A stretch of 64,000 bases of DNA from Halostagnicola sp. A56 (GCF_000691505.1 NZ_JMIP02000019.1:124001-188000); one strand, 5' to 3'; counted from the first letter of the stretch, positions 8,112 through 17,505 are shown. Notes: a model not told the origin generated them from the letters alone. Numbers and translations are program-made.

Positions 8112-9865
8112 TGTGCTGGAACCTCCTCTGCGAGTTTGTCAGTGATCTCCGTCGCGAGTTCGTCCGCTTTGAAGCGCACGCCCGTGTACTTGTTAATTCG
8201 CTTCAGACGGGTAAGCGCATCGTGCTCGAGTAGATCCGCGAATTGGCCCGTCGCGTTACACTCGACGACGATCGCCTCCTCGGCCGCCTCGATCTCCTCG
8301 GTCAGGTCGGGCCGCGGGAAGATGTACGGGACGGAGATGACGCGAACGCTGATCCCGTCGTCCTCGAGGTACTCGAGGGCTTCGACGAGCGCGCCCTCGT
8401 TCGAACCCCACGAGATGATGAGGTTCTCCGAGTCGGCGTCGCCGAACTCCCGGTAGTCCCACTCCTCGCGTTCTTTCGCGGTCTCGACTTTGCGATTTCG
8501 CTTGTCGACCTGCTGGACGCGTTCGTCTTCTTCTTCGGTCCGGCGACCGAGCTCGTCGTGCTCGAGGCCGGTGCTCATGTGTGCGCCGTCGATCGTGCCG
8601 GGTTTGGCACGCGGGCTGACGCCGTCGTCGGTGACGGCGTGGGCGCGGAATCGGCCCTCGTCGTCGAGCCACTCGTCGACCTCGTCCTGCTCGACGAGTT
8701 TGCCGCGGTCGATTTCGACCGCGTCCATGTCGAACGCTTCCGGCGGGAACGTCTGCTCGGTCACCGACATCGCGAGGTCGGAGACGAGGAAGACGGGCGT
8801 TTGATACTTCTCCGCCAGGTTGAACGCCTCGACGGTCTTCCAGAAACACTCGGTGATCGTCGTCGGCGTGACGACGAACCGGGGGACCTCGCCGTGGCCG
8901 GCGTACAGCGCCATGTTGAGGTCGCCCTGTTCTTGCTTCGTCGGCATCCCGGTCGAGGGACCAGATCGCTGGACATCACAGATGACAAGCGGTGTCTCGC
9001 TGGTGGCGACGAGTCCGAACGTCTCGGTCATGAGGTCGATCCCCGCTCCAGACGTCGCGGTCATCGCTCGAGCGCCGGCGCGCGCGCCACCGAGGGCCAT
9101 ATTGATCGCCGAGAGTTCGTCCTCAGCCTGGACGACGTGGCCACCGTAGTCTTCGATCCGACCGGTGAGATACTCCATGATGGAGGTCGCGGGTGTGATC
9201 GGGTAGCCGGCGTAGAACCGACAGCCGGCGGCGATCGCACCCATGCCGATTGCCTCGTTTCCGTTCAGCAGGACGTAATCGTTGTCCGTCGTCTCAAGGT
9301 CGTACCCCAACTCCTCGAAGTCGTAGTTCTCGCGGACGTACTCCTGGCCGAGTCGAGCGGCCTCCTTGTTGTTCTCGACGATCTTCGAGCCCTTCCCGCC
9401 GAAGCGCTTCTCGAGAGATTCGTCGAGGTACTCGACGTCGAAGTTCGTGATCTCACACGCCGCGCCGAGCGCGACGATGTTTCGCATGATCGCTCCCCCC
9501 GCGTCTTCGGCGAGTGATTTCAACGGAACGTCGACGGCGGTGATCTCGTCGGGGATCTCTGCCTCCCACGACCGTTCGCCGTCGTAGATGACCGCGCTGC
9601 CGTCGTGGAGTTCGTCGAGGTTCTCGTCGATGGTTCGCTGGGTCAGCGCGACTAGGATGTCGAGTCGATCGACGACGCTCTGTACCTGATCGACCGACGT
9701 CCGAATCTTGTAAGCGGTGTACCCGCCGCGGATTCGGGACGCGAAGTCCTTGGATGTGAACACGTGCCGTCCTGCCCTGGAGAGCGCCTGAGCGAAGATC
9801 TTCCCGGTGGAGTCGATCCCGTCCCCGGCCTCACCTCCGATTGCCCAATTTAGGTCCGCAGCCAT
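8108..9865 (-). CDS. korA: 2-oxoacid:ferredoxin oxidoreductase, alpha subunit (gamma-alpha fusion)
   Basis: 585 residues from the ATG at 9865 (MAADLNWAIGGEAGDG). The frame stays open upstream to 10228, but that part is not family-like. The N-terminal third is the gamma domain (GGEAGDGIDSTGKIF, DFASRIRGG). The rest is the alpha domain, with the pyrimidine-binding region NGNEAIGMGAIAAGC and YPITPATS. The fusion of gamma to alpha is the usual haloarchaeal form. It is the first gene of the two-gene operon with the beta subunit. Start MAADLNWAIGGEAGDGID matches the 2-oxoglutarate-type enzyme as I recall it; the substrate assignment is therefore partly from memory. Confidence 0.88.
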   Translation of the reverse strand: MAADLNWAIGGEAGDGIDSTGKIFAQALSRAGRHVFTSKDFASRIRGGYTAYKIRTSVDQVQSVVDRLDILVALTQRTIDENLDELHDGSAVIYDGERSWEAEIPDEITAVDVPLKSLAEDAGGAIMRNIVALGAACEITNFDVEYLDESLEKRFGGKGSKIVENNKEAARLGQEYVRENYDFEELGYDLETTDNDYVLLNGNEAIGMGAIAAGCRFYAGYPITPATSIMEYLTGRIEDYGGHVVQAEDELSAINMALGGARAGARAMTATSGAGIDLMTETFGLVATSETPLVICDVQRSGPSTGMPTKQEQGDLNMALYAGHGEVPRFVVTPTTITECFWKTVEAFNLAEKYQTPVFLVSDLAMSVTEQTFPPEAFDMDAVEIDRGKLVEQDEVDEWLDDEGRFRAHAVTDDGVSPRAKPGTIDGAHMSTGLEHDELGRRTEEEDERVQQVDKRNRKVETAKEREEWDYREFGDADSENLIISWGSNEGALVEALEYLEDDGISVRVISVPYIFPRPDLTEEIEAAEEAIVVECNATGQFADLLEHDALTRLKRINKYTGVRFKADELATEITDKLAEEVPAQ

Positions 9866-10056
9866 GTTATGTCGCACCTTGCCCCCACCAAATGAAAAGC
9901 CTTCTGAAAGCTCAACCGTCCCCATAGAGCAGCGGCCGATATGTTGCCGGTAAACCGGGTTACGGGCCGTTTCTGTCCCAGTATTGTGGACGATCGTAGT
10001 GAAGGTTTTCGGCGGAGAACGGAACGACTTTTCGCGCCTCGGTCGAACGCTCACCC

Positions 10057-10695
10057 ATGGATGGTACGCAAGTCCGCGTCGAATCGGTTCGCGACGTCGG
10101 ACCGGGAACTGTCGCGATCGAACTCGAGTCACCCCAGTCGTTCGACCCCCGACCGGGGCAGTTCGTGCTCCTGCGGGCGGCGCCCGATGGCGAGGAACTC
10201 GCGCGCCACTACACACTTTCGTCGCCAACGGCCGAAGACACGTTCGAGATCACGGTCGGGATCGACCCCGACGGCGACCTCTCCCCGTGGCTCGCGTCCC
10301 TCGAGGGTGGAGAGACGGTCACCATCGAAGGACCGATGGGGGCCATCACCTACGACGGCTCGAGCGACATCGTCACGGTCGCGGGCGGACCCGGCGTCGG
10401 GCCGGCGGTCGCGATCGCCGAAGCAGCACAGGAAAACGGCCGAGACGCCGCGATCGTCTATCAGGACGACCGCCCAGCACACCGTGACCGACTCGAGGCG
10501 CTCGAGGACGATGGTACGCCAGTTACGATCCTCGAGGAAGACGCCACCGAGGCGCTCGCGGGCGCGGTGTCTGATCACCTCGGAGAGGGACAGTTCTACG
10601 TGTTCGGATTCAGCGAGTTCGTGACGACGGTCGCCGACAGTATCGACGACGCGGGCGGGGATTCAGACGACGCGCTGATCGAGAACTTCGGTTGA
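10057..10695 (+). CDS. FNR-like FAD/NAD-binding oxidoreductase
   Basis: 212 residues, starting MDGTQVRVES. The N-terminal beta barrel has FDPRPGQFVLLR and the FAD motif RHYTLSS. The C-terminal domain has VAGGPGVGPAVAIAEA for NAD(P)H. The C-terminal aromatic and Cys motifs of dihydroorotate dehydrogenase electron-transfer subunits are missing, so it is a minimal flavoprotein reductase moving electrons between NAD(P)H and a partner such as ferredoxin. It is divergent from korAB, and its position beside a ferredoxin-reducing enzyme makes ferredoxin a natural but unproved partner. Confidence 0.85.
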   Translation: MDGTQVRVESVRDVGPGTVAIELESPQSFDPRPGQFVLLRAAPDGEELARHYTLSSPTAEDTFEITVGIDPDGDLSPWLASLEGGETVTIEGPMGAITYDGSSDIVTVAGGPGVGPAVAIAEAAQENGRDAAIVYQDDRPAHRDRLEALEDDGTPVTILEEDATEALAGAVSDHLGEGQFYVFGFSEFVTTVADSIDDAGGDSDDALIENFG

Positions 10696-10725
10696 GGGCT
10701 GCTCGTACTTGAGCAAGCACGTCTT

Positions 10726-11109
10726 TCAGTGCTCGACGAGCTCGATCAAAATGCCGCCCGTGTCCGACGGGTGGACGAACGCGACCGAGTGTCCCCACGC
10801 GCCGGGTCGCGGTTCCTCGTCGATGAGCGTTACGTCGTGTTCGCGTGCGCGCTCGAGCGCCCCCTCGAGGTCGTCGGTCGCCAACGCGAGGTGGTGAATG
10901 CCGGTCCCCTGTTTCTCGAGATAGCGTGCGATTGTTCCCTCTTCGAGCGGCTCGAGGAGTTCGAAGTATCCCGAGCCGCACTCGAGGAAGACGACGCGAA
11001 GGCCGTCGAACTCCTCTTCGTGGGCGACCTCGAGGTCGAAGAGATCGGCGTACAGCGTCGCGAGCGAGCGTGCATCGTCGGTTGCGATTCCCGCGTGATC
11101 GAAGTGCAT
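10726..11109 (-). CDS. mce: Methylmalonyl-CoA epimerase
   Basis: 127 residues with the vicinal-oxygen-chelate fold, made of two betaalphabetabetabeta repeats. Metal ligands expected for this enzyme are visible: His in MHFDHAGIA, His in GTGIHHLALA, and the terminal Glu in ILIELVEH. It interconverts R- and S-methylmalonyl-CoA in propionyl-CoA assimilation. The length and the closing ILIELVEH match archaeal epimerases closely. No mutase gene is present in this window. It converges on the FNR-like gene. Confidence 0.9.
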   Translation of the reverse strand: MHFDHAGIATDDARSLATLYADLFDLEVAHEEEFDGLRVVFLECGSGYFELLEPLEEGTIARYLEKQGTGIHHLALATDDLEGALERAREHDVTLIDEEPRPGAWGHSVAFVHPSDTGGILIELVEH

Positions 11110-11289
11110 CGTCGAACGGTCACGCTGAAACCGCCTTACTCTTGCGTTCGATCATCGTCATCGTGTTCCACTCCGTTCGCGAAGGCCGCTCACTACTCGC
11201 GGACAGGTATACCTCTCGAGTGACCTCGAAAAATGCCATATTGTGCTTCGATCGGTGTGATTTTAACGGAATACGGCAGGTTTTCGTGA

Positions 11290-11973
11290 CTACGCCGATT
11301 CGTTTCCGTTCGTTTCGTTTCCACCGTCAGTTTCGTTCTCGGTCCCGGTGTCGGTCTCGTTGCCGGTTCCCGTCTCGGACTCGTTTCCACCGTCAGTTTC
11401 GTTTCCGGCGCCCTCCTCGGATTCGTTGCCCGTTCCGCCGCCTCCGCCGCCGTTTTCTTCGATCTGGATGTCGCCGTCCATCGTGCTCTCGTGGGGCTCG
11501 CAGATGTAGTTCGTCATCTCGTCGCTGGCCTGGACTCCCTCGAGCGTCGCGGATTCGCCCTCGCTCGAGATGAGGTCGGTCTCGTAATCGTCGACGACTT
11601 GACCGTCGCCGTTGAGGATCTGCAAGTTGTGCTCTTGGCCGTCGCCGTTTTCCCACGTGATCGTGTACTCCTGCCCGTTGAACAGGACGAGCGTCGGGTT
11701 CTCTTCGTCGGCGATCGGATCGGGTGCGATGCCGACCCACCCCGAGGTCACGCCCTCGAGTTCGATCTCTTCGACGTCTTCCCACGCCGAGACGTCGGTT
11801 TCGCCGCCGTCGCCGCCGTTACCCCCTCCACCGTCACCGCCGCCATCGCCGCCGTCGCCGCCGTCGTCGCCGTCGTCGCCGTTACCGCCACAGCCGGCAA
11901 TGACCGCCGTCGTTGCGGCGGCGCCTGTATACTGAATCATCCGTCGTCGGGACAGTCTTTTTTCGGATCTCAT
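11290..11973 (-). CDS. Blue-copper (cupredoxin/halocyanin-like) lipoprotein
   Basis: 227 residues from the ATG at 11973 (MRSEKRLSRRRM); the earlier in-frame codons are not signal-like. A Tat motif SRRRMIQ and lipobox VIAGC are followed by a Gly/Asp-rich linker. The cupredoxin domain has the copper ligands His in DGQEHNLQ, then Cys, His and Met in YICEPHESTMDG, so it probably carries electrons outside the membrane. After the domain comes a long low-complexity tail built from Gly, Asn, Glu, Thr and Ser (GNES, GNET units). The sequence CEPHESTM keeps the ligand spacing of type 1 copper proteins. Confidence 0.88.
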   Translation of the reverse strand: MRSEKRLSRRRMIQYTGAAATTAVIAGCGGNGDDGDDGGDGGDGGGDGGGGNGGDGGETDVSAWEDVEEIELEGVTSGWVGIAPDPIADEENPTLVLFNGQEYTITWENGDGQEHNLQILNGDGQVVDDYETDLISSEGESATLEGVQASDEMTNYICEPHESTMDGDIQIEENGGGGGGTGNESEEGAGNETDGGNESETGTGNETDTGTENETDGGNETNGNESA

Positions 11974-12215
11974 CACGTAGGTATCGGGTTCGAAGCTGGA
12001 TAACCCGACGCCCGTCATTCGCTTGACGTTGATATACGAGGTTTCACTGACTGTTTGTGCTGAAATTCTGGATTCGATAACTATGTGTGGTAGAGACAAC
12101 CGCGTTGGAACCGCGAGTTGTCGAAGGCAAATGTGGTGAAACGGCGGATGCGGCTAATGACAATCCAGATAGAAGTATGCTTCAGAAAAACGAAACTCAC
12201 GACAGTCCGACCGAC

Positions 12216-12637
12216 CTACTCGGACGGTTGGACCGTCACGACGGGAACGCTCGAGTTGCGGACGATCTCTTCGGCGACGCTGCCGAGCAGTACGTGATCG
12301 AGTCCCGTCCGCCCGACGGTCCCGAGGACGATCATATCCGCACCGATTTCGTCCGCGTACTCGAGGATCGTCTCCTGTGGGACGCCTTCGCGAACCTCGC
12401 TCGTCACGTCGACGCCGCCGTCTTCCGCGGCAGTCTCGACGAGCCGGTTGGCCTCGCGGGCTTCTTCCTGTGGCTCCGCACGTAACTCGTCTCGTTTCAT
12501 GGCTCCGTGTGGTCCCTCCGGAACGATCGAGAGAGCCTGCACCGTCGCCTCGAGTCGGTCGGCGAGCGCGATGCGTGATCGATCGCCGCGCGAGACTCCT
12601 CGCTGCCGTCGGTCGGAATCAAGAGCGTATCGTACAT
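12216..12637 (-). pseudogene. Universal stress protein UspA family, split by a one-base deletion
   Basis: Reading from the ATG at 12637 gives MYDTLLIPTDGSEESRAAID, the normal UspA N-terminus, then the frame is lost. From about 12571 the next frame continues as ADRLEATVQALSIVPEG and runs to the stop at 12216 with the ATP-binding pattern GTVGRTGLDHVLLGS and the closing VPVVTVQ. Adding one base near 12572 gives an intact protein of about 140 residues, the usual family length. Usp proteins bind ATP and act in stress responses. As it stands the gene is broken; a consensus error is equally possible. Confidence 0.8.
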
Positions 12638-12874
12638 CGTGTCCGAACAGTCGTCGGGACCGAACAAATACCGCGGGCTTGCTTTTGCATGTTCGACCCT
12701 CGAGACTCGACAGGTGACGGTCGGGTGCTCGGTTCAGGCGGTGGTGACCCGCTACGGTCGCGACTGCTAACTACCCGTGAGCCTCACGGTGACAGGACTT
12801 TCTTTCGGCGATGGAGGCGGGAAAGGCTACCGCTAACACAACGCGTCTATACGTGTTTGTGGTGGGTGTCGATC

Positions 12875-13534
12875 ATGACGACAGTGGTCGAACTCGACGT
12901 GCCGGCCGAACACCTCGGACTCGCACAGACGTTCGATCGCGTGCCGACGTTCGAGTTTCTAATAAGCGGGCTGATCGGCGGCGGCCCGCCGCTCGTGTAC
13001 GTTACGGGACCCGACTGGGAGCAGGTCGAATCGGCCCTCGAGTCGGACCCGTCCGCCGACGTCGTCGCGTCGGTGGACGACGCGAGCGACGGGCGGTGGG
13101 TCGTCCGCCTCGAGTTCAACCAGGGAATCCAAACGTTCCAGGGGATCGTTTCGGAACATGACGGCGCGATTCTCGAGGCGAGCGGGGCGGACGGTCGCTG
13201 GTCGCTCAAGTTGCTCTTTCACGAGCGAGCGGGCGTCTCCGAGTGTCACGCGGCGTTCGACGACGAAGATTTCGCCGTTAGCGTCACGCGGGTCAGTCCC
13301 ACGGACGATTCGCCGAATAGCCAGACGCCGCTGACGAAGACCCAGTACGAGACGATCGTGAAAGCCCACGAACTCGGCTATTTCGACGTTCCGCGACAGG
13401 TCACGCTCGAGGAACTGGCGTCGGAACTCGATATCTCACACCAGGCGCTCTCCGAACGGTTGCGCCGAAGTCACTCGGCGCTCGTGAGCGCCGAACTCTC
13501 CAACCGAATCGCTCCCGCCGGACTGGATTCCTGA
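12875..13534 (+). CDS. HTH regulator, bacterio-opsin activator (bat) type
   Basis: 219 residues from the ATG at 12875 (MTTVVELDVP). An upstream extension of the frame is possible but is not family-like. The N-terminal two thirds is the beta-rich domain found before haloarchaeal bat-type HTH modules. The C-terminus has LTKTQYETIVKAHELGYFD and LEELASELDISHQALSERLR, the HTH-10 helix-turn-helix with the recognition helix in SHQALSERLRR. It probably acts as a transcriptional regulator; the signal and targets are unknown. It lies directly before the AT-rich insert. Confidence 0.88.
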   Translation: MTTVVELDVPAEHLGLAQTFDRVPTFEFLISGLIGGGPPLVYVTGPDWEQVESALESDPSADVVASVDDASDGRWVVRLEFNQGIQTFQGIVSEHDGAILEASGADGRWSLKLLFHERAGVSECHAAFDDEDFAVSVTRVSPTDDSPNSQTPLTKTQYETIVKAHELGYFDVPRQVTLEELASELDISHQALSERLRRSHSALVSAELSNRIAPAGLDS

Positions 13535-13597
13535 CGAGAGACAACTCGAGATGCGATTCGATTCCCGGGAGCAATAGTTCGTCGACCGGCGTGTCGT

Positions 13598-13660
13598 GAT
13601 CGATGTCTGTCGGGTACTGATCGGCGTTTGTCGGGTACTGACCGGCGTTGGTCGAGTAGT
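13598..13660. repeat. Three 21-bp tandem repeats
   Basis: Three direct units of 21 bp at 13598, 13619 and 13640. Each begins gat or gac and contains tgtcggg or a close variant; the third unit is the most diverged. They sit 64 bases after the stop of the HTH gene. The spacer to 13805 is AT-rich and otherwise shows no gene. Confidence 0.7.
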
Positions 13661-13805
13661 GATCGACGACGGGCGGATCGGTCGGTGTGACTCGCGCAAA
13701 TTTCCTCTCTTGAACCAAGATATTTAGATGCATGTACTCTTTCTGTAGAAAATCTGTACGCTATCTGCATTTTATCCCCGGGATATATGGATATTGCTCC
13801 CATAG

Positions 13806-14033
13806 TTATATCAAAACAGTTCAATATCTCCACCACCAGAATTTGTCGATCAAGCGAACATAACTGATCTATCTATATATGAGGAGTTCGAAGAAAACTG
13901 GCCGGAATGCTGGGAACGTGCTGCTTCGTTTCTGGACTGGGATCAGCCTCACTCGACGGTTCTCGAATCGATTCCGAACCCACCGTATTACCGCTGGTTC
14001 ACCGACGGTGAACTGAACGCGTCGTACAATTGC
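13806..14033 (+). other. Conserved 5' coding stretch of the ACS-like gene without a start codon
   Basis: In the frame of the next gene, translation upstream of the GTG at 14034 keeps clear similarity to the N-terminus of haloarchaeal acetyl-CoA synthetases: PPPEFVDQAN, then YEEFEENWPECWERA and WFTDGELNASYNCVDRH. This stretch is open back to a TAG at 13803, but contains no ATG, GTG or TTG. An ATG at 13787 lies in a neighbouring frame and would reach it after loss of one base. The gene may have lost its start, or the sequence may have an extra base near 13827. Confidence 0.7.
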
Positions 14034-15752
14034 GTGGACCGCCACGTCGAAGCGGGTCGAGGCGACCAACCTGCAATTCAATGGGTTCGCGAAACCGGTT
14101 CAACGAAGACGTATACGTATACGGAACTCGAGCGACGGGTAAATTCCGTTGCTGCGTCGCTTCGGGATATCGGAGTAAATGAGGGGGACTCCGTCGCACT
14201 CTACCTGCCTCGTCTCCCCGAACTCCCGATAACCATGCTCGCTGCCGCCCGAATTGGCGCCCCCCACATCGTCGTCTTCGCGGAGTATTCTGTCAATGTT
14301 CTCGCCTCGTTTATGGCCGAAACGAACGCTGAAACGCTCATAACTGCGGATGGGTACTATCAGAACGGAACGTTTCAATCGCTCGAATCGAAAGTAGACC
14401 GCGGTATCGAACAGCTTGATTGGGACGTGACGACCGTTTCGGTTGACCGAACCGAGGGTGAGACCGAGAACAACGGCGCCGATTACGACTACGATCGCCT
14501 CTGTTTGAAGCACCGGGATAGCACCGTCGAACCAGTCTCGAGAAAGAGCGACGATGCGCTGTTCGTCTGCTATGCATCCGGCCCCACAGGTGAACCGGTC
14601 GGGATGGAACACGTGACGGGGTCCTACTTATCATACGTTGCGTGGACAACGCATGCCGTCCTCGACGTGAATGTAGGGGATACTCTCTGGTGTCCAGCTG
14701 GTATCGAGTGGATCACGGGACACTCATACGTTGTATACGGCCCGCTCGCTCTCGGTGCGACAACTGTCCTCTATGAGGGGGCTCCGGCCTATCCCGACAG
14801 AAATCGCCCGTGGGAGATTATCGAGAACAACGACGTCAATCAGTTCTATACAACGCCGACGGCGATTCGAACGTTTATGGAGTGGGGAACGGAATATCCG
14901 GCGGCACACGATCTTTCTTCGCTTCGATTGCTCGGAACGGTCGGTCAACGAATCGAACCAGAGACATGGAGATGGTTCTACGAACACGTCGGAAACGAGC
15001 AATGTCCGATCATCGATACGTGGTATCAGGCCGAAAACGGTGGTATCACGATTTCGACGCTCCCTGGCGTTCACGAGATGCGGCCAGGGTCGGTCGGCCA
15101 GCCGCTTCCAGGTATCGATGCCGATCTCGTTGATGCGAGGGGCGAATCGGTACCGCCCGGCAAATCGGGATATCTGATATTCAGGCGCCCGTGGCCTGGG
15201 TTCTTTCGACCAGTTCGCGACGCAGAAGAGGCTTCGGAGCTCTGGACGGAGTTCGGTGATCTGACTGATGAGTGGATCTATTTCTCCGAAGATAGTGCCG
15301 TTTGTGAGGATGGCTATATTACGATACTTGGACGGACTGACGACATCATCAATATTGGTTACTATACAAAAAACCGTATCCACGTCAGTGAAATCGAGCG
15401 CGTGACCGAATCGATCGACGAAATCACTGACGTCGCAGTCGTCTGTGGTCAGCACGATATTATGGGGGAGGCACCGTACGCATTCGTCGTCTGCGAGTCG
15501 GACTCGTCGACGAACGTGCGAGCGAAAATCCGCGAGACGGTTGAACGAGAACTCGCAGCACCAGCTTGTCCAGTGGATGTCTATATCGTTCCTGAACTCC
15601 CGCGAACGTATTCCGGCGGTGTACTTCGGCAGGTACTTACTGATCTCCTCGACAGTGAACGACTTGGCGACACGAATTTGATCCGTAATCCGGAAGTACT
15701 TGACTATATCGCCGTAGAAATTCGCCAGCGGCAATCGACCTCTGACGAATGA
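14034..15752 (+). CDS. Acetyl-CoA-synthetase-like protein with degenerate active-site motifs
   Basis: 572 residues if started at GTG 14034; about 640 with the conserved upstream part. It aligns along its length with haloarchaeal AMP-forming acetyl-CoA synthetase (ACS), for example GHSYVVYGPLALGATTVLYEG and DLSSLRLLGTVG in shorter segments. The catalytic motifs are changed. The P-loop TSGTTGEPKG reads ASGPTGEPVG; the WWQTETGG motif reads WYQAENGG; the hinge GRVDDVINVSGHR reads GRTDDIINIGYYTKNR; and the catalytic-Lys motif PKTRSGKIMRR reads PRTYSGGVLRQ, with Lys replaced by Gly. No internal stops are present. It probably cannot make acetyl-AMP normally and looks like a pseudoenzyme. It precedes an unusual chaperonin, same strand. 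Confidence 0.85.
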   Translation: MDRHVEAGRGDQPAIQWVRETGSTKTYTYTELERRVNSVAASLRDIGVNEGDSVALYLPRLPELPITMLAAARIGAPHIVVFAEYSVNVLASFMAETNAETLITADGYYQNGTFQSLESKVDRGIEQLDWDVTTVSVDRTEGETENNGADYDYDRLCLKHRDSTVEPVSRKSDDALFVCYASGPTGEPVGMEHVTGSYLSYVAWTTHAVLDVNVGDTLWCPAGIEWITGHSYVVYGPLALGATTVLYEGAPAYPDRNRPWEIIENNDVNQFYTTPTAIRTFMEWGTEYPAAHDLSSLRLLGTVGQRIEPETWRWFYEHVGNEQCPIIDTWYQAENGGITISTLPGVHEMRPGSVGQPLPGIDADLVDARGESVPPGKSGYLIFRRPWPGFFRPVRDAEEASELWTEFGDLTDEWIYFSEDSAVCEDGYITILGRTDDIINIGYYTKNRIHVSEIERVTESIDEITDVAVVCGQHDIMGEAPYAFVVCESDSSTNVRAKIRETVERELAAPACPVDVYIVPELPRTYSGGVLRQVLTDLLDSERLGDTNLIRNPEVLDYIAVEIRQRQSTSDE

Positions 15753-15786
15753 CGGGTGTCGTCACCGTCTTCAAACCGTCGGGTCC

Positions 15787-15794
15787 TTTATAAT
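15787..15794 (+). promoter_or_regulatory. TATA box before the divergent chaperonin gene
   Basis: The perfect TATA-like octamer tttataat sits 32 bases before the ATG at 15826, in the short gap after the ACS-like gene. This suggests that the chaperonin has its own promoter and favours ATG 15826 over the in-frame GTG at 15811. Confidence 0.6.
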
Positions 15795-15825
15795 CGTCCA
15801 CTCAGTAGATGTGAGGAAGCACATC

Positions 15826-17505
15826 ATGCTGGATAATAACGAGTATCACGGCTCATCGATAACGAGCGACGATGGTAACGAGATTGAGGCTTGGGAAACC
15901 AACATGAGCGCGGGTCGGCAGCTCGCGGAGACGGTCCGGACGACGCTCGGTCCGAAGGGACTTGATAAGATGCTCATTACGTCCGATGGAAAGGTCGTGG
16001 TTACGAACGACGGTGCCAGTATTCTCGACCGGATCGATATCTCTCATCCCGTCGCGGAACTCATCGTAAATGTCGCCGAACAGCAAGACTCGAAAGTCGG
16101 TGACGGAACGACGACCGCCGTACTACTCGCCGGCGAACTACTGAGTGAAGCCGAAACGTTGCTCGAACGCGGCGTTCACCCGACGACAGTCGCGAGAGGA
16201 TATCACCTCGCTGCAGCGCACGCGATAGACGTCCTCAGCGAGCAGACGGTCTCGATCAATTTTAGCGACGATGAGCGTCTGCGAGAGATCGCCCGGACGG
16301 TAGTGACCGGAAAGTGGGACGACTCCGGCACCGACTTCCTCGCTGACAAGGCGGTCGAAACTGTTCGGTCGATAGAACGTGATGGTCGTGTCGGCTTCGA
16401 GCGAGTTACCCGGAAGACTATCTCGGGGGGTTCTTTCTACGACTCAGAGGTCCTCAACGGACTCGTCATCGATATGAACGAGTCCTCAGCAGACGTCGTT
16501 TCGCCGGAAACGAGCCTTCCCAAACGGTATGACGGCGCCACCGTCGCACTCATTGACGAAGAACTATCGATTGATACGGCCGAGGGAATCGGGGCCGTCG
16601 ATCTCACCTCGTACGAGGACTACGAGGCGCTCCAGGAGTACGAACGGGACGTCTACGAGACGTATGCAGAAGCCATCACGTCCGTCGGAGCAGACGTAGT
16701 CTTCTGTCAGCAGTCCATCGACGAACCCGTTCGCTATTCGCTCGCGGAGTCGGACGTGCTATCCGTCGAGCGAACGCGCCGCGACGAACTCCACAAACTG
16801 GCGCGTGCGACTGGTGCACAACCGGTGCCGATCGATGACTTGAGTACCGCTACGGTCGGTGAAGCCAAAACGGTAAACAGGCGGCCAGTCGGACCGACCG
16901 AGATCACGATCGTCTCCGGCTTCGACGAATTCAAACAGGTCTCCGTACTCTTCCGAGGCGGCACTGAACACGTCGCCGACGAGACGAAACGGATGCTCGA
17001 TAACTGTTTCTACGCGTTGAAGCTCTCGTTAGAGGACGAGGCGGTCGTCCCGGGCGGCGGTGCGACGGAGGTCGAACTCGCGCAGGAACTCAGAGAGTTT
17101 GCGACCGGTCGAGCCGGTAAGGAACAACTCGCGGTCGAAGCCTTCGCTGACGCACTGGAAACGATCCCGAAGACGTTAGCCGAAAGCGGTGGGATGGATC
17201 CGATCGATTCGTTACTCGAACTCCGAGCCGCACACCATGAGGGGGCGTACACCACTGGAATCGATCTGCGGGCACAGTCGGTTACGGACGTGTCCGATCG
17301 GGGCGTCCTCGAACCGTTATACATCAAACGACACGCGATCTCGAGCGCCGCGGAAGCCGCAAATATGATCGTTCGCGTCGACGATAATGTCCCGGTAACC
17401 GGAGACCACGGCGATCACGAACATGATCACGACCACGGTCCTGGCGGAGTGGTTCATAGTACGGAGGGCTATCCGTGGGCTGTCGGCCATTCGATGGGAC
17501 ACTGA
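15826..17505 (+). CDS. Divergent group II chaperonin (thermosome-like) with His-rich tail
   Basis: 559 residues. It has the equatorial motifs [20 protein letters not shown] and [15 protein letters not shown], the apical region with [11 protein letters not shown], and the closing equatorial [12 protein letters not shown] and [17 protein letters not shown], so the thermosome fold is complete. At the position of the conserved catalytic Asp (SLHDAL in ordinary thermosomes) it has MLDNCF, so the Asp is replaced by Asn (residue 393). ATP binding seems kept while hydrolysis should be weakened. Instead of the usual GGM-type tail the C-terminus is rich in His and Asp ([13 protein letters not shown]), which may bind metal. 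This is a separate paralogue, not the housekeeping thermosome. Confidence 0.88.
   Translation: MLDNNEYHGSSITSDDGNEIEAWETNMSAGRQLAETVRTTLGPKGLDKMLITSDGKVVVTNDGASILDRIDISHPVAELIVNVAEQQDSKVGDGTTTAVLLAGELLSEAETLLERGVHPTTVARGYHLAAAHAIDVLSEQTVSINFSDDERLREIARTVVTGKWDDSGTDFLADKAVETVRSIERDGRVGFERVTRKTISGGSFYDSEVLNGLVIDMNESSADVVSPETSLPKRYDGATVALIDEELSIDTAEGIGAVDLTSYEDYEALQEYERDVYETYAEAITSVGADVVFCQQSIDEPVRYSLAESDVLSVERTRRDELHKLARATGAQPVPIDDLSTATVGEAKTVNRRPVGPTEITIVSGFDEFKQVSVLFRGGTEHVADETKRMLDNCFYALKLSLEDEAVVPGGGATEVELAQELREFATGRAGKEQLAVEAFADALETIPKTLAESGGMDPIDSLLELRAAHHEGAYTTGIDLRAQSVTDVSDRGVLEPLYIKRHAISSAAEAANMIVRVDDNVPVTGDHGDHEHDHDHGPGGVVHSTEGYPWAVGHSMGH

Noticed and set aside
9866-10228. Long N-terminal extension of korA
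   Set aside because: The extension is Arg-rich and overlaps the divergent FNR-like gene; the family start MAADLNW is at 9865.
12377-12874. Long N-terminal extension of the HTH regulator frame
   Set aside because: This part lies over the uspA gene on the other strand and is Arg-rich shadow coding, unlike the acidic family proteins; the start at 12875 fits the family.
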